NCBI RefSeq assembly: GCF_036084755.1
Contig: NZ_CP107968.1
Location: 3,251,001 to 3,315,000 of the forward strand
Source: Streptomyces sp. NBC_00370
GTDB lineage: Bacteria; Actinomycetota; Actinomycetes; Streptomycetales; Streptomycetaceae
Reading direction: 5' to 3'
Length of the DNA stretch: 64,000 nt
Positions within the stretch are counted from its first letter, which is position 1. The number at the start of each line of letters is the position of its first letter. Positions 1-8,498 of the stretch are shown here, in pieces. The position numbers and the translations under genes are program-made. The notes beneath the pieces are model-generated. The model was not told where the DNA came from and did not search any database. It was given only the letters and a program-made list of their open reading frames with translations.

Positions 1-241
1 CGCGTACGAGCTGCCCGACGCTGTCGCGCAGCTCGGCGAACCGGCCGACCCAGCGGGCGTCGACGCCCGTGAGGGCGGTGCCCGCCGGCACGAGCCCCGA
101 GGCTGTCAGCCAGTGGGCGAGCTGGTCGGCGTCGGTGAGCTGTGAGTGTCCCTTGGCCGTCGGTTCCTCGGTGGCCACCAGATCGAGGCAGATCCGCCCG
201 GAGTCGAACCGCCATTCGTACGAGCTCATGCCCGCCGCCAT
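1..241 (-). CDS. ABATE-domain (CGNR-type) protein, 5' end only
   Basis: This is the N-terminal part of a minus-strand gene that runs off the left edge of the window. The visible protein reads MAAGMSSYEWRFDSGRICLD and continues with LVATEEPTAKG. The block RFDSGRICLDLVAT resembles the start of ABATE-domain proteins, which usually carry a C-terminal CGNR zinc finger and are annotated as putative stress-induced regulators. The C-terminal finger is outside the window. An in-frame ATG at 229 (MSSYEW) is an equally possible start. The role is inferred from family resemblance only. Confidence 0.7.
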   Translation of the reverse strand, partial: MAAGMSSYEWRFDSGRICLDLVATEEPTAKGHSQLTDADQLAHWLTASGLVPAGTALTGVDARWVGRFAELRDSVGQLVR

Positions 242-347
242 GTCCCTGCCACCGCCTCGGGTTCACCTGTGGTGCCGGCCCGTTCACTCTCAGAGTGCCT
301 TCCCCGTGGCACGGCCGGTACCCCGCCACCCGAAGCGGCAAGCGGCC

Positions 348-1463
348 CTACTCGTCCGAAACGGCCAGCCGGTAGCCGCGTTTGACGACCGTCTGGATCA
401 GCCGCGGGTCGCCGAGCGAGGTGCGCAGCCGGGCCATCGCGGTCTCGACTGCGTGCTCGTCGCGGCCGGCGCCGGGCAGCGCACGCAGCAGCTCGGCGCG
501 CGGGACGACCCAGCCGGGCCGCCGGGCCAGCGCCCCGAGCAGCGCCATCCCCGCGGGCGGTACGGGGCGCAGCTCGCCGTCGAGCAGCACGGCGTGCCCG
601 CGGATCTCCAGCCGCCGCGCGGCGACCTGGAGCGTACGGGCGCGGCCCGGCAGTTCGTCGCAGAGCACCTGGACGAGCGGGCCCAAGCGGAAACGTTCCG
701 GCTGGACGGTTCCGATGCCCCGCTCCCGCAGCGGCGTGGCGGTGACGGACCCGACGCACGCCGGCAGTACGTCCCCCTTCAGCGCGTCGAGCAGTCCGGC
801 CAGTTGGCCCCGTTCCTCGGCGCGCGAGAGCAGCGCGGTGGCGGCGGGCGCGCTGGTGAAGGTGACAGCGTCCAGGGCGCGCGCCACGGTCGCCTCGATG
901 AGCCGGTCGACCGGGGCCAGATCCTCCGGGGGCATCCAGCGGTAGACGGGGACGACGACGACATCGGCGCCCCCGGCCTCCAGCGCCTCGACGAACCCGG
1001 GCAGCGGTACGCCGTGCAGTTGGAGCGCGATCCGGCGGTGCGCGACGCCCTCGTCGAGCAGCCGGTCCAGTACCTCGGCCATCGACTCGGAGGCGGGTGA
1101 CCAGGTCTCGGTGAGTCCCGCGGCCCGGATGGCGCCCTTCACCTTGGGCCCGCGGGCGAGCAGTTCGACGCCGCCGAGACAGTCCAGCAGCTCCTGCCTG
1201 TCGCCCCAGCCGCCGGCCGCTTCCAGCCAGCCGCGGAAGCCGATCGCCGTGGTCGCCACGACCACGTCGGGCGTCTTGGCGATCAGCTCCTCGGTGGCGG
1301 CGCGCAGCTCCGTGTCGTCGGCGAGCGGCAGGATCCGCAGGGCGGGTGCGTGGAGCACGGCGCCGCCACGGCGTTCGATGAGCGCGCCGAACTCCTCGGC
1401 GCGTCTGGCTGCGGTGACTCCGATGGTGAATCCGGCGAGGGGGCCGTGCGGCTGGTCGTTCAT
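348..1463 (-). CDS. nnaR: HemD-like/winged-helix regulator, probable NnaR
   Basis: The 371-residue protein has two parts. Residues 1 to about 250 resemble uroporphyrinogen-III synthase (GFTIGVTAARRAEEF, VVVATTAIGFRGW, DAVTFTSAPAATALL). The last 90 residues look like an OmpR-type winged helix (VETAMARLRTSLGDPRLIQT followed by VVKRGYRL). This combination is known in NnaR, a co-regulator of nitrate and nitrite assimilation genes with GlnR in Streptomyces, and in mycobacterial homologues. It is therefore more likely a regulator than a housekeeping haem enzyme. An ATG at 1472 (MVIMNDQ) is an alternative start; the preceding GGGACGGGA could serve either. Confidence 0.8.
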   Translation of the reverse strand: MNDQPHGPLAGFTIGVTAARRAEEFGALIERRGGAVLHAPALRILPLADDTELRAATEELIAKTPDVVVATTAIGFRGWLEAAGGWGDRQELLDCLGGVELLARGPKVKGAIRAAGLTETWSPASESMAEVLDRLLDEGVAHRRIALQLHGVPLPGFVEALEAGGADVVVVPVYRWMPPEDLAPVDRLIEATVARALDAVTFTSAPAATALLSRAEERGQLAGLLDALKGDVLPACVGSVTATPLRERGIGTVQPERFRLGPLVQVLCDELPGRARTLQVAARRLEIRGHAVLLDGELRPVPPAGMALLGALARRPGWVVPRAELLRALPGAGRDEHAVETAMARLRTSLGDPRLIQTVVKRGYRLAVSDE

Positions 1464-1609
1464 GATGACCATTTTCCCGTCCCGCTCGCGGTACGGGTGT
1501 TTCGGGTGGGTTACTGCGGACCTGGCGCCCGAGCGGCGGGCCGTACGGATGCCCGTACAGCCCACCGGAGCGGCCCGCCCGCCTCGTACGGCCCGCCCCG
1601 CGCGGCCCG

Positions 1610-3004
1610 TCAGCGTTTGTGCGTGTGCGAGCCGCCGGCGGCCGGCTGCGGCTCCCGGGGGGCGGGCGGCTTGCCGCCGCCCTTCGCCCTGCCGGACTTG
1701 ACGCCGTTCGGCCACAGCCGCGGTCTGCGCTTGGCCGCCAGGTCCTCCACCCACCCGACGGCGATGATCATGATCCCTATCATCGGCCAGATCAGGATCA
1801 GCGGCAGCGTGGAGTACGAGGCGTCCAGCGCGCCGTTGAACCGGTCCATGCCCGGCACGTTGTAGAGCTGGTCCAGCAGCGGGAACGTCGCCATGATCAG
1901 CAGGTTGTGCCAGAGATAGATCGTCACGGCCCGGTTGTTGGCGAGGGTGATCACCGAGTCGTACGAGGCCAGCCTGCCCGGGAGTTTCTGCCAGGACGGC
2001 GAGTACTGGAGCAGGATGGCGACGAACCCGAGCGACCAGATCGCCTGCACCAGCGGCATCTCGTCGAAGTTCCACCCCTCGTCGCCCAGATGCCCCTGCG
2101 CCCACCAGAGGGCGAAGGCCATCGCGAAGGCGGCGAGCGAGACCGTGATGTAGCGCGGGACCTTCTTGAACAGGCCGTCGTTGTGGGCGAAGCCGAGCAC
2201 CCAGCAGCTGCCGTAGACCCCGAAGTCCGTGAGCGCCAGACCGGTTTCACCGGGGATGTTCACCACACCCGTGGTGATCACGGCCGTGAGGGCGATCGGG
2301 AAGGCCAGCGCCGCCCACGGCACCTTGCGGAAGGCCCACAGCAGGAGCGGGGACGCCAGCACGAACCAGAGATAGGCCCGGATGTACCAGAGCGGTCCGG
2401 CCGCCTGGTCGGCCCAGCTGGAGTCCATCCAGCTCACCGGGGACCCGGCCGGGTCCGGATACGGCGGCGCGCCCAGCGGGAAGATCCAGTTGGCGAGCTT
2501 GATCAGGCCCCAGATGCCCTCGTCCCTGGCCGGCTTGAAGCCGGAGACGAAGAGCAGCGGCACGATCAGCAGGGCGAACGCCCACATCGGCGGCAGCAGC
2601 CTGCGCAGTCGGCCCCGGATGACGCTCCACGAGGTGCGCTGCGAGAGCGACCTGGCCATCAGCGAGCCGGCCAGCGCGAACATCACGCCCATGGAGGGGA
2701 AGAGGATCGTCAGCCAGGCCCAGCCGAAGATGTGGAAGACGACGACCCGCACCAGCGCGACGGCCCGCAGCAGATCCAGGTAGCGGTCACGGCCCGACGC
2801 CTTGGGCGCCTCGCCCTCGGCGGCCACGGGTGGCTGCGCGAGCGTCGGGTCGGGGCCCCTGGGCCCCGCCTTGTGCCGCGCGTGCGGCACGGGCCCCGGC
2901 CGCTGGACGTACGGCGCCGTCGGCCCGGCGGTCGGATAGGGCGCGGGCGCCCCGGCGCTCGGGTAGGGCGCGGCCGTGCCGCCTGCTTCGTAGGGGGTGG
3001 TCAT
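1610..3004 (-). CDS. Acyltransferase family 3 membrane protein, mat operon
   Basis: The 464-residue protein starts with a Pro/Ala/Tyr-rich cytoplasmic stretch of about 75 residues (repeated APYP-type motifs). A polytopic membrane domain follows. RYLDLLRAVALVRVVVFHIF and FALAGSL are typical of the family-3 (OafA/NodX-like) O-acyltransferases, with the conserved His in the first helix. These enzymes acylate sugars at or across the membrane. The ATG overlaps the stop codon of the upstream deacetylase/glycosyltransferase by four bases (ATGA), so the two are translationally coupled. That suggests it modifies the same extracellular polysaccharide; the substrate is inference. Confidence 0.82.
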   Translation of the reverse strand: MTTPYEAGGTAAPYPSAGAPAPYPTAGPTAPYVQRPGPVPHARHKAGPRGPDPTLAQPPVAAEGEAPKASGRDRYLDLLRAVALVRVVVFHIFGWAWLTILFPSMGVMFALAGSLMARSLSQRTSWSVIRGRLRRLLPPMWAFALLIVPLLFVSGFKPARDEGIWGLIKLANWIFPLGAPPYPDPAGSPVSWMDSSWADQAAGPLWYIRAYLWFVLASPLLLWAFRKVPWAALAFPIALTAVITTGVVNIPGETGLALTDFGVYGSCWVLGFAHNDGLFKKVPRYITVSLAAFAMAFALWWAQGHLGDEGWNFDEMPLVQAIWSLGFVAILLQYSPSWQKLPGRLASYDSVITLANNRAVTIYLWHNLLIMATFPLLDQLYNVPGMDRFNGALDASYSTLPLILIWPMIGIMIIAVGWVEDLAAKRRPRLWPNGVKSGRAKGGGKPPAPREPQPAAGGSHTHKR

Positions 3005-5199
3005 CCCACCGGCCTCCTGTCGGCGCCCGCACTGTGACCGCGCTGGGTGGGGATCGAGCCGGGGGCCTGGACGGCGCCGGTACGGCGGAGCTTCTGCCAG
3101 CGCAGCCGGCCGCCGGTGAGCGCGGTGATCCAGGACTGCACCAGCACGACGTACATGAGCTGGCGGTACAGGACCTGTTGGAGCGGCAGCGAGATCAGAT
3201 GCACCATACGTTCCTTGTCGAGCCGGAACGCGTACGCGGCGCAGATCGCCTGGAACGCCAGGACGCCGAGCCAGGCGATGATGGTCTTCTCCGTGGGCCC
3301 GAAGATCAGGCCGTAGATCAGGAAGAGGTCGATCAGCGGCGCGAGCAGCGGCGCCACGATCATGAACAGCGCGATCAGTGGCAGGCCGACCCGGCCGAAG
3401 CGTCCCGAAGGCCCCCGCTCGATGAAGGAGCGGCGGTGCTTCCAGATCGCCTGCATCGTGCCGTAACTCCAGCGGTACCGCTGGGACCACAGCTGCTGTA
3501 CGGACTCCGGCGCCTCGGTCCAGGCACGCGCCTTCTCGGCGTAGACGACACGCCAGCCGTCGCGGTGCATGGCGATGGTGATGTCGGTGTCCTCGGCGAG
3601 GGTGTCCTCGCTCATCCCGCCGACCCGCTCCAGCGCGGTGCGCCGGAAGGCGCCGATCGCGCCCGGGATGGTGGGCATGATCTGCAGCAGGTCGTACATG
3701 CGGCGGTCGAGGTTGAAGCCCATCACGTACTCGATGTGCTGCCAGGCCCCGATGAGCGAGTTGCGGTTGCCGACCTTGGCGTTGCCGGCGACGGCGCCGA
3801 CGCGCGGGTCGCCGAAGGGCTGCACCAGCTCACGCACGGTGGCAGGTTCGAAGACGGTGTCGCCGTCCATCATCACGACCAGGTCGTAACTGGCGTGCGC
3901 GATGCCGTTGTTGAGCGCGGCCGGCTTGCCCGCGTTCTCCTGGCGTACGACGTGTACGTTCGGCAGCCACATCGCCTCGACGATGTCCGCCGTACCGTCC
4001 GTTGAGCCGTCGTCGATGACGATGACCTCGATCGGATGGTCGCTCTGCATCAGCGAGTTGACCGTCTTGGCTATGCATTCCCGCTCGTTGTACGCGGGGA
4101 CGAGGACCGAGACGGGTTCGGTGATGCGGGCGCCCCAGCGGAACCTGCGGCGGCGCACCTTGCGCGAGTGCGCGAAGGACAGCACCAGCATCAGCCCGAA
4201 GCGCAGGATGACCAGGAAGCCGACCACCGAGAGCCCGGCGATCAGGACGTCGGTGCCCCGGTCGGCGAAGCTGACGGCGCCGATGAACGCGCGGCCCTTC
4301 CACTTGTCGATGCCGGTGACCGGCGTGTGGGCGCTGGGCGCGCCGAGCGCCTGGGTCACCGTGTCGAAGGAGTAGCCGTCCTTCTGCATCTGCGGCAGGA
4401 ACGTCTCGAGCGCCTTGACGGTCTGGGACCTGTCACCGCCGGAGTCGTGCATCAGGACGACGGCGCCGTCGCCGTGCTTCGGCGTCGCGTTCTCGATGAT
4501 CTTCGAGACGCCGGGGCGCTGCCAGTCCTCACTGTCGGTGCTGTCGAGCACCGTGATGTAGCCCAGGGTGCCGATGTACTGCGTCACCGGCCAGGACTTG
4601 TTGTCCATGGCGTCGGCGAACGAGGAGTACGGCGGCCGGAAGAGCGAGGAGCGGATCCCGGCGGCGCCGGCGAGCGCCAGCTGCGTCTGCGACAGCTCCC
4701 ACTTGATACGGGACGCCGACTGGTAGGAGAGGTCGGGATGGTCGAAGGTGTGCACCCCGACCTCGTGCCCCTCGGCCACCATGCGCCTGACCAGCTCGGG
4801 GTGTTGCGAGGTCATCGTGCCCGTGACGAAGAAGGTCGCGTGCGCGCCGTACTTCTTCAGCACGTCGAGGACCTGGGGCGACCAGGTCGGGTCCGGGCCG
4901 TCGTCGAAGGTGAGGACAAGTTTGTGCTTCGGTATGGTCAGCGACTTGGGCTTGGCCGTCTTGTCGCGCGAATCGATGACGGGGCCGCCTTCGATGATGT
5001 CGTCGGGCACCTGGCTGATGGAGGCAGGTGGCCGCACCCGGTGGTCCGGGATGATCTCGTTGTGCACGTAGCCGCGCAGCAACATCATCGCCACCAGGCC
5101 GACGAGCAGAAAGGTCGGAAGCAGGTACCTCATGGGCAGCCTGCGTCTCCTGACGGGGCCGCCGCTGCGCTTACGGCCCCGCGTGCCGGTTGAAGTCAT
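3001..5199 (-). CDS. matB: Polysaccharide deacetylase/glycosyltransferase 2 fusion, MatB-type PNAG synthase
   Basis: The 732-residue membrane protein fuses two activities. After an N-terminal membrane segment (about residues 23-42) comes a NodB-type deacetylase: LTFDDGPDP near residue 96, the metal-binding H150-x3-H154 in HTFDHPDL, and RPPYSSF. From about residue 360 there is a processive family-2 glycosyltransferase: VLVPAYNE, IDDGSTDGT, DGDT and the QRYRW motif near residue 573, then several C-terminal membrane helices. From memory, MatB of Streptomyces has this architecture and is needed for poly-beta-1,6-N-acetylglucosamine synthesis and mycelial clumping. It begins directly after the stop of matA (TAGATG). 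Confidence 0.88.
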   Translation of the reverse strand: MTSTGTRGRKRSGGPVRRRRLPMRYLLPTFLLVGLVAMMLLRGYVHNEIIPDHRVRPPASISQVPDDIIEGGPVIDSRDKTAKPKSLTIPKHKLVLTFDDGPDPTWSPQVLDVLKKYGAHATFFVTGTMTSQHPELVRRMVAEGHEVGVHTFDHPDLSYQSASRIKWELSQTQLALAGAAGIRSSLFRPPYSSFADAMDNKSWPVTQYIGTLGYITVLDSTDSEDWQRPGVSKIIENATPKHGDGAVVLMHDSGGDRSQTVKALETFLPQMQKDGYSFDTVTQALGAPSAHTPVTGIDKWKGRAFIGAVSFADRGTDVLIAGLSVVGFLVILRFGLMLVLSFAHSRKVRRRRFRWGARITEPVSVLVPAYNERECIAKTVNSLMQSDHPIEVIVIDDGSTDGTADIVEAMWLPNVHVVRQENAGKPAALNNGIAHASYDLVVMMDGDTVFEPATVRELVQPFGDPRVGAVAGNAKVGNRNSLIGAWQHIEYVMGFNLDRRMYDLLQIMPTIPGAIGAFRRTALERVGGMSEDTLAEDTDITIAMHRDGWRVVYAEKARAWTEAPESVQQLWSQRYRWSYGTMQAIWKHRRSFIERGPSGRFGRVGLPLIALFMIVAPLLAPLIDLFLIYGLIFGPTEKTIIAWLGVLAFQAICAAYAFRLDKERMVHLISLPLQQVLYRQLMYVVLVQSWITALTGGRLRWQKLRRTGAVQAPGSIPTQRGHSAGADRRPVG

Positions 5200-5967
5200 C
5201 TACTGAGCGCCTTCCGCGGCCATGGCCTGGGGGTCGCCGGCCGGCGGGCCCGCGGGTTCGGTACCCGCGTCCGTCGTCTCGACAGGCGGTGTCGGGGTGT
5301 CCGGCGGCGTCTCGACCGGCGGTGTGGTCTCCGGCGGAGCGTCCGTCGTCGTCGGACCACCCGGGTCGGAACCGCCCGCCGGCACGGAGTTGCCCGGATC
5401 GGGCTTCCCCGGCGCTCCGGCGGTCTGCTTCGGCGGCTTCGCCGAACCCGACGCGCCGGGGGCGGGAATACCCGAGGCCCCGGTCGTCGCGCTGGCCGAA
5501 GACCCCGGGATCGGGGAGCCGTTGGAGTCCGTCGGCACCGGCAGCGAAGGACCGCCCGGCAGCACGCCGTCGGCCGCGCTGCCCGAGGGAGCGGGCTTCT
5601 CGACCTTGACGGAGTCCGACTTCTTGTCGACCTTGACCCCGGGTATGTTCAGCCACGGCGCGCTCGAGTTGCCGCCCATCAGCGCGACGACCAGCGTCAC
5701 CGCGTAGCAGGCGCAGACCGCTGCCAGGATCCAGCCGGCCCGGCGGAACTTCTTGCTCCGACGCCCGGAAGCGTCGACAAAAACGGGCCCGTCGGAGCTT
5801 TCCTGATCTACATCTTCCGCAGAACCTGATTTCTGCGGGTGCTTCGGGCCCGAAGGCAGCTCGGAGAGCTGACGCCCCAGACCGTCGAGTTCGATGGTGA
5901 CATCGCTCGGCTCATGCATATGCCCCGTGCGGGCATTCTCTCGCCAGTTTTCCACAGGTGTGCACAT
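5200..5967 (-). CDS. matA: MatA-like single-pass protein with Pro/Ser/Thr-rich outer tail
   Basis: The predicted 255-residue protein has an acidic cytoplasmic region, a positively charged junction (GRRSKKFRR), one membrane helix at about residues 77-97 and a long low-complexity Pro/Ser/Thr/Gly tail outside. No enzymatic motif is visible. Its stop abuts the start of matB, so the two are almost certainly co-transcribed, and the position matches matA of the Streptomyces mat locus. It may be an accessory or scaffold subunit for the synthase (inference). A start at 5919 (MHEPSDV) is a good alternative; GGGGG precedes the ATG at 5967. Confidence 0.72.
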   Translation of the reverse strand: MCTPVENWRENARTGHMHEPSDVTIELDGLGRQLSELPSGPKHPQKSGSAEDVDQESSDGPVFVDASGRRSKKFRRAGWILAAVCACYAVTLVVALMGGNSSAPWLNIPGVKVDKKSDSVKVEKPAPSGSAADGVLPGGPSLPVPTDSNGSPIPGSSASATTGASGIPAPGASGSAKPPKQTAGAPGKPDPGNSVPAGGSDPGGPTTTDAPPETTPPVETPPDTPTPPVETTDAGTEPAGPPAGDPQAMAAEGAQ

Positions 5968-6570
5968 CCCCCACTTAATGTCCCATGGGTGCGTGCACGG
6001 CTGACCGGAAATGCCGACGATCAGGCCCCCACCTGACCGACCGCCCCCTACCACACTGCACCCGGACCACGAATGTAGCGCACGCCAGTGATGCCGGTAG
6101 TTCTGCTTGACAGGTTGCTGTGCATCAATGCTGTGACAAGGATGCGTGCAACCATCCGGGGGCGACTTCTTACTGACAAGTATTTATCTCAACTGCGGCC
6201 GTGGTGACAGGAATTGGTTTCTTCGGACCACTTCTGTCCCTTCCGTTCACTGTGGTCGAGGTCACCGGCTATTCGACCGGCAGTCGATCATTGTTCACGG
6301 TGTTACCCGACGTCACAGTGGCACGGCGACACTCGCGACGATCCAGGGCCCAGGCACGTGCAGCAGCCCGCACAACGCGGTGGACCGCTCCCGGCGTCCC
6401 GTCTTGCCCTCAGCGGGAGTTGCGGATGATTCCACCCGTACACCGGCAGAGCGGTCATCGTTCCGCAAACAGCCCAGGCTCGGGAATCACTCGCCAAAAA
6501 TCGAGAAATCGAAATTCGGAAATTCCGATTGAAATTCCAGGTTCAGCGATCTGACTGAACACTCCCCCGA
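5968..6570. other. Intergenic region upstream of matA
   Basis: About 600 bases with no convincing gene; the short reading frames here show no family features or clear ribosome binding sites. It must contain the matA promoter (minus strand). Towards 6480-6560 the sequence becomes AT-rich, with a 13-nt dyad TCGGAA-A-TTCCGA at 6516-6528, just past the stop of the HTH gene. I see no attachment-site repeat or tRNA. Confidence 0.6.
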
Positions 6571-7308
6571 TCAGCTTGAGCACTTGACGACCCGAGCCCC
6601 GAGCCATGTGCGTTCGAAGCTCTCCACGTAGGGCGTGGCAAGCATGCCGTCCGCAGTGGGGCGGACATGCAGGACAGGCGCATTCACCGCAGGCTGACCA
6701 TAGATATGGGGAGTGATAAGTAATTCGTCGTCCGCACGATAGATGGAGTTGTACAACGCGGCACGGTGTAGGCGGAGTTCGACGCCGACCAGGGCAGTGA
6801 CCGGTCGAAGGAGGACAAGTGCCTTGCGGATGCGGGCCGCCATGGCATCGCCGTTTCCGTCGTTGTCACCGCGCGAGGCCGCCTCGGGGTTGTCGGGGTC
6901 ACCGAGCAGTAATCGGACCTTGACCCCTTCACTCGCTTTGCCGGCGAGAGTGCGGGTGATCCCGAGGTCTTCGGCAAGGAACAGTGCGCTGTGGGCGAGG
7001 ATGCCGATTTCGCGTTCGGCGCACGAGAAGTGTCTGAGCCAGGTTTCACGCGGCACGGCCCAGCGGTGGGGATAGACCGTACGAATCTCGCCGCCAAGGG
7101 GGACGCGGGGGCGGAGGCGCCCGGCGGTGGGCCACAGTTCGTGCTCGTTGCGGCCGACCAGGGCGGCGAGCGCGACGCGGTTACGCGAGTAGGGGAGGCG
7201 CCCCGCACACCACCGCTCCACGGTCTTGGGATCAACCAGGAGTCGCGCGGCGACATCGGCGTAGTCGAGGCCGGCGGACATCAGGGCACGACGGAGCACG
7301 TCGTTCAC
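6571..7308 (-). CDS. HTH regulator with C-terminal DUF5919/PLD-like domain, copy 1
   Basis: The 245-residue protein has an N-terminal helix-turn-helix of about 55 residues (YADVAARLLVDPKTVERWCA). The C-terminal domain resembles DUF5919-type, phospholipase-D-like effector domains: KVRLLLGDPDNPEA, AMAARIRKAL, LYNSIYRADDELL and a final ESFERTW. A paralogue of the same length lies at 9979-10716 on the same strand, and the two share blocks such as TVYPHRW, RLH and YNSIYRADD. It is read away from the ATPase/GntR/HD genes. The CTCAAGACG and AGACGTCCC motifs upstream also occur upstream of the second copy. Ligand and targets are unknown. Confidence 0.78.
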   Translation of the reverse strand: MNDVLRRALMSAGLDYADVAARLLVDPKTVERWCAGRLPYSRNRVALAALVGRNEHELWPTAGRLRPRVPLGGEIRTVYPHRWAVPRETWLRHFSCAEREIGILAHSALFLAEDLGITRTLAGKASEGVKVRLLLGDPDNPEAASRGDNDGNGDAMAARIRKALVLLRPVTALVGVELRLHRAALYNSIYRADDELLITPHIYGQPAVNAPVLHVRPTADGMLATPYVESFERTWLGARVVKCSS

Positions 7309-7361
7309 GCTGTCCCCCTTGTTCAGGATGCGAACGACCTCAGCGTAGCCAAGAAATCCCT

Positions 7362-7378
7362 AGACGTCCCTCAAGACG
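7362..7378. promoter_or_regulatory. Candidate operator shared by the two HTH paralogues, site 1
   Basis: AGACGTCCC (7362-7370) abuts CTCAAGACG (7370-7378), about 54 bases upstream of the copy-1 start. The same two 9-mers, one of them inverted, occur upstream of copy 2 at 10725-10766. Shared sequence in two otherwise different promoters suggests a common binding site; this is inference from sequence only. Confidence 0.4.
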
Positions 7379-7450
7379 CGGTGTCCGCGACTCGACATCG
7401 AGCAGACCCTCGTGGCACAGGTTCAATGCCGCGAAGGAGCACCGATCTTG

Positions 7451-7498
7451 ATGGATTCCAACTGTTGCCCGAACAGCTGGACGGGGGCACGGCGATGA
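7451..7498 (+). CDS. Possible 15-residue leader peptide coupled to the ATPase gene
   Basis: An ATG at 7451 opens MDSNCCPNSWTGARR and ends at a TGA that overlaps the ATG of the ATPase gene (ATGA at 7495-7498). A strong ribosome binding site, GAAGGAG, lies at 7433-7439; an in-frame TTG at 7448 would be at better spacing. The ATPase start itself has only a weak G-rich stretch, so translation of this short frame could feed ribosomes to it. No homologue is recognised; it may be a chance frame. Confidence 0.35.
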   Translation: MDSNCCPNSWTGARR

Positions 7499-7944
7499 CC
7501 GCCGAAGGTCCGACCACGGTCCGCGAAGAACGTCCGTCCGTTGTCACTAAAATGTGGCCGCGCAGCCCTCGATCAGTAGGCAAAGCACGTCAGTTCGTCG
7601 CCGAACACCTTGACGCATGGGGACTACCGCAGCTCACGGAGACTGCCGAGTTGATCGTCTCCGAGTTGGTCACGAACGCTGTCAATCACGCGCACCCGCC
7701 CAACGGGCGTTTGATCGCGACGCAGTTCCAACGGCTTCGGGCCGGTGTACGGATCGAGGTGCACGACGCCAACGACAGCAAGCCGGAGCTTCGAGAAGCG
7801 TCCACGGACGCCGAATCCGGGCGGGGTTTGGCTTTGGTGGATGCACTCACCGATGGGCAATGGGGAGTGAGTGACCGGAATGGGCCCGGCAAATCGGTCT
7901 GGGCGATGTGCACTGACAACAACGCGCCAGAGAGCTCTCAGTGA
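7495..7944 (+). CDS. RsbW-like ATP-binding regulatory protein (HATPase_c)
   Basis: The 149-residue protein is a stand-alone GHKL ATPase of the anti-sigma-factor kinase type. Visible motifs are the N box ELIVSELVTNAVNHA, the DAN region, and the glycine-rich SGRGLALVDALTD. Streptomyces has many such proteins, which bind sigma or anti-anti-sigma factors or act as adaptors. No sigma or STAS gene lies beside it, so the partner is unknown. The start was chosen for the ATGA overlap with a short upstream frame; an in-frame ATG at 7426 would add 23 residues but lacks a ribosome binding site. Confidence 0.8.
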   Translation: MTAEGPTTVREERPSVVTKMWPRSPRSVGKARQFVAEHLDAWGLPQLTETAELIVSELVTNAVNHAHPPNGRLIATQFQRLRAGVRIEVHDANDSKPELREASTDAESGRGLALVDALTDGQWGVSDRNGPGKSVWAMCTDNNAPESSQ

Positions 7945-8025
7945 TCATCCGCAATGAGTGGACTGATGAGCATCGCGGCATACACCGTTGTCGGGCGACT
8001 GCCCGACGAGAAGAGGACGGTACGA

Positions 8026-8475
8026 GTGGGCTCGCGGGCAACACCGTGGGGCGCGTACAAGACCATCACAGACGCCTTGCGCCGCCGCATCACCGAGGGA
8101 GAGTTCCCACCGGGTACCCAACTGCTCAGTGAGGCCGAACTCGGGTCGGAGTACGGAGTCGCGCGCAACACGGTGCGGAGAGCGCTCGCAGACCTTGAGA
8201 ACGAAGGCTTACTCGTCACCATGCCCGGACGCGGACGCCTCGCCTCGTCGCCGGACAGTCCGCAGTCCCCGGCACCGGCTTTCCGCCGTATATCGACGGA
8301 CCTGCGCGCCACGATCGAGCGCGGTGAGCTACGACGAGGCGACGTGCTTCCCAGCGAGGCCGATCTGACGAAGGACTACGGCGTCTCTCGCTGGACCGCC
8401 CGGCAAGCCTTCACCGTGTTGGAGGACGCAGGACTGATCGAGACGCGTCAGGGGAGAGGACGCTTCGTGAAGTGA
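8026..8475 (+). CDS. Tandem GntR-type winged-helix protein without effector domain
   Basis: The 149-residue protein consists of two consecutive GntR-type winged helices. The first includes ITEGEFPPGTQLLSEAELG and VARNTVRRALADLENEGLL. The second includes IERGELRRGDVLPSEADL and VSRWTARQAFTVLEDAGLI. Normally one such domain is followed by a UTRA or FCD ligand domain, and none is present. The GTG at 8026 is preceded by GAAGAGGAC at suitable spacing; an in-frame ATG at 7954 would extend the protein by 24 residues. It follows the ATPase gene and precedes the HD gene on the same strand. Confidence 0.78.
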   Translation: MGSRATPWGAYKTITDALRRRITEGEFPPGTQLLSEAELGSEYGVARNTVRRALADLENEGLLVTMPGRGRLASSPDSPQSPAPAFRRISTDLRATIERGELRRGDVLPSEADLTKDYGVSRWTARQAFTVLEDAGLIETRQGRGRFVK

Positions 8476-8498
8476 CCCGACAACGGTAGCCTCGACGC

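Noticed and set aside
6146..6532. Overlapping short plus-strand frames upstream of matA
   Set aside because: No ribosome binding sites, no codon bias and no recognisable protein features.
5968..6570. Possible attachment-site copy of the ssrA 3' end bordering the island
   Set aside because: I looked for the T-arm sequence and the CATCTCCA end on both strands and found no duplicate.
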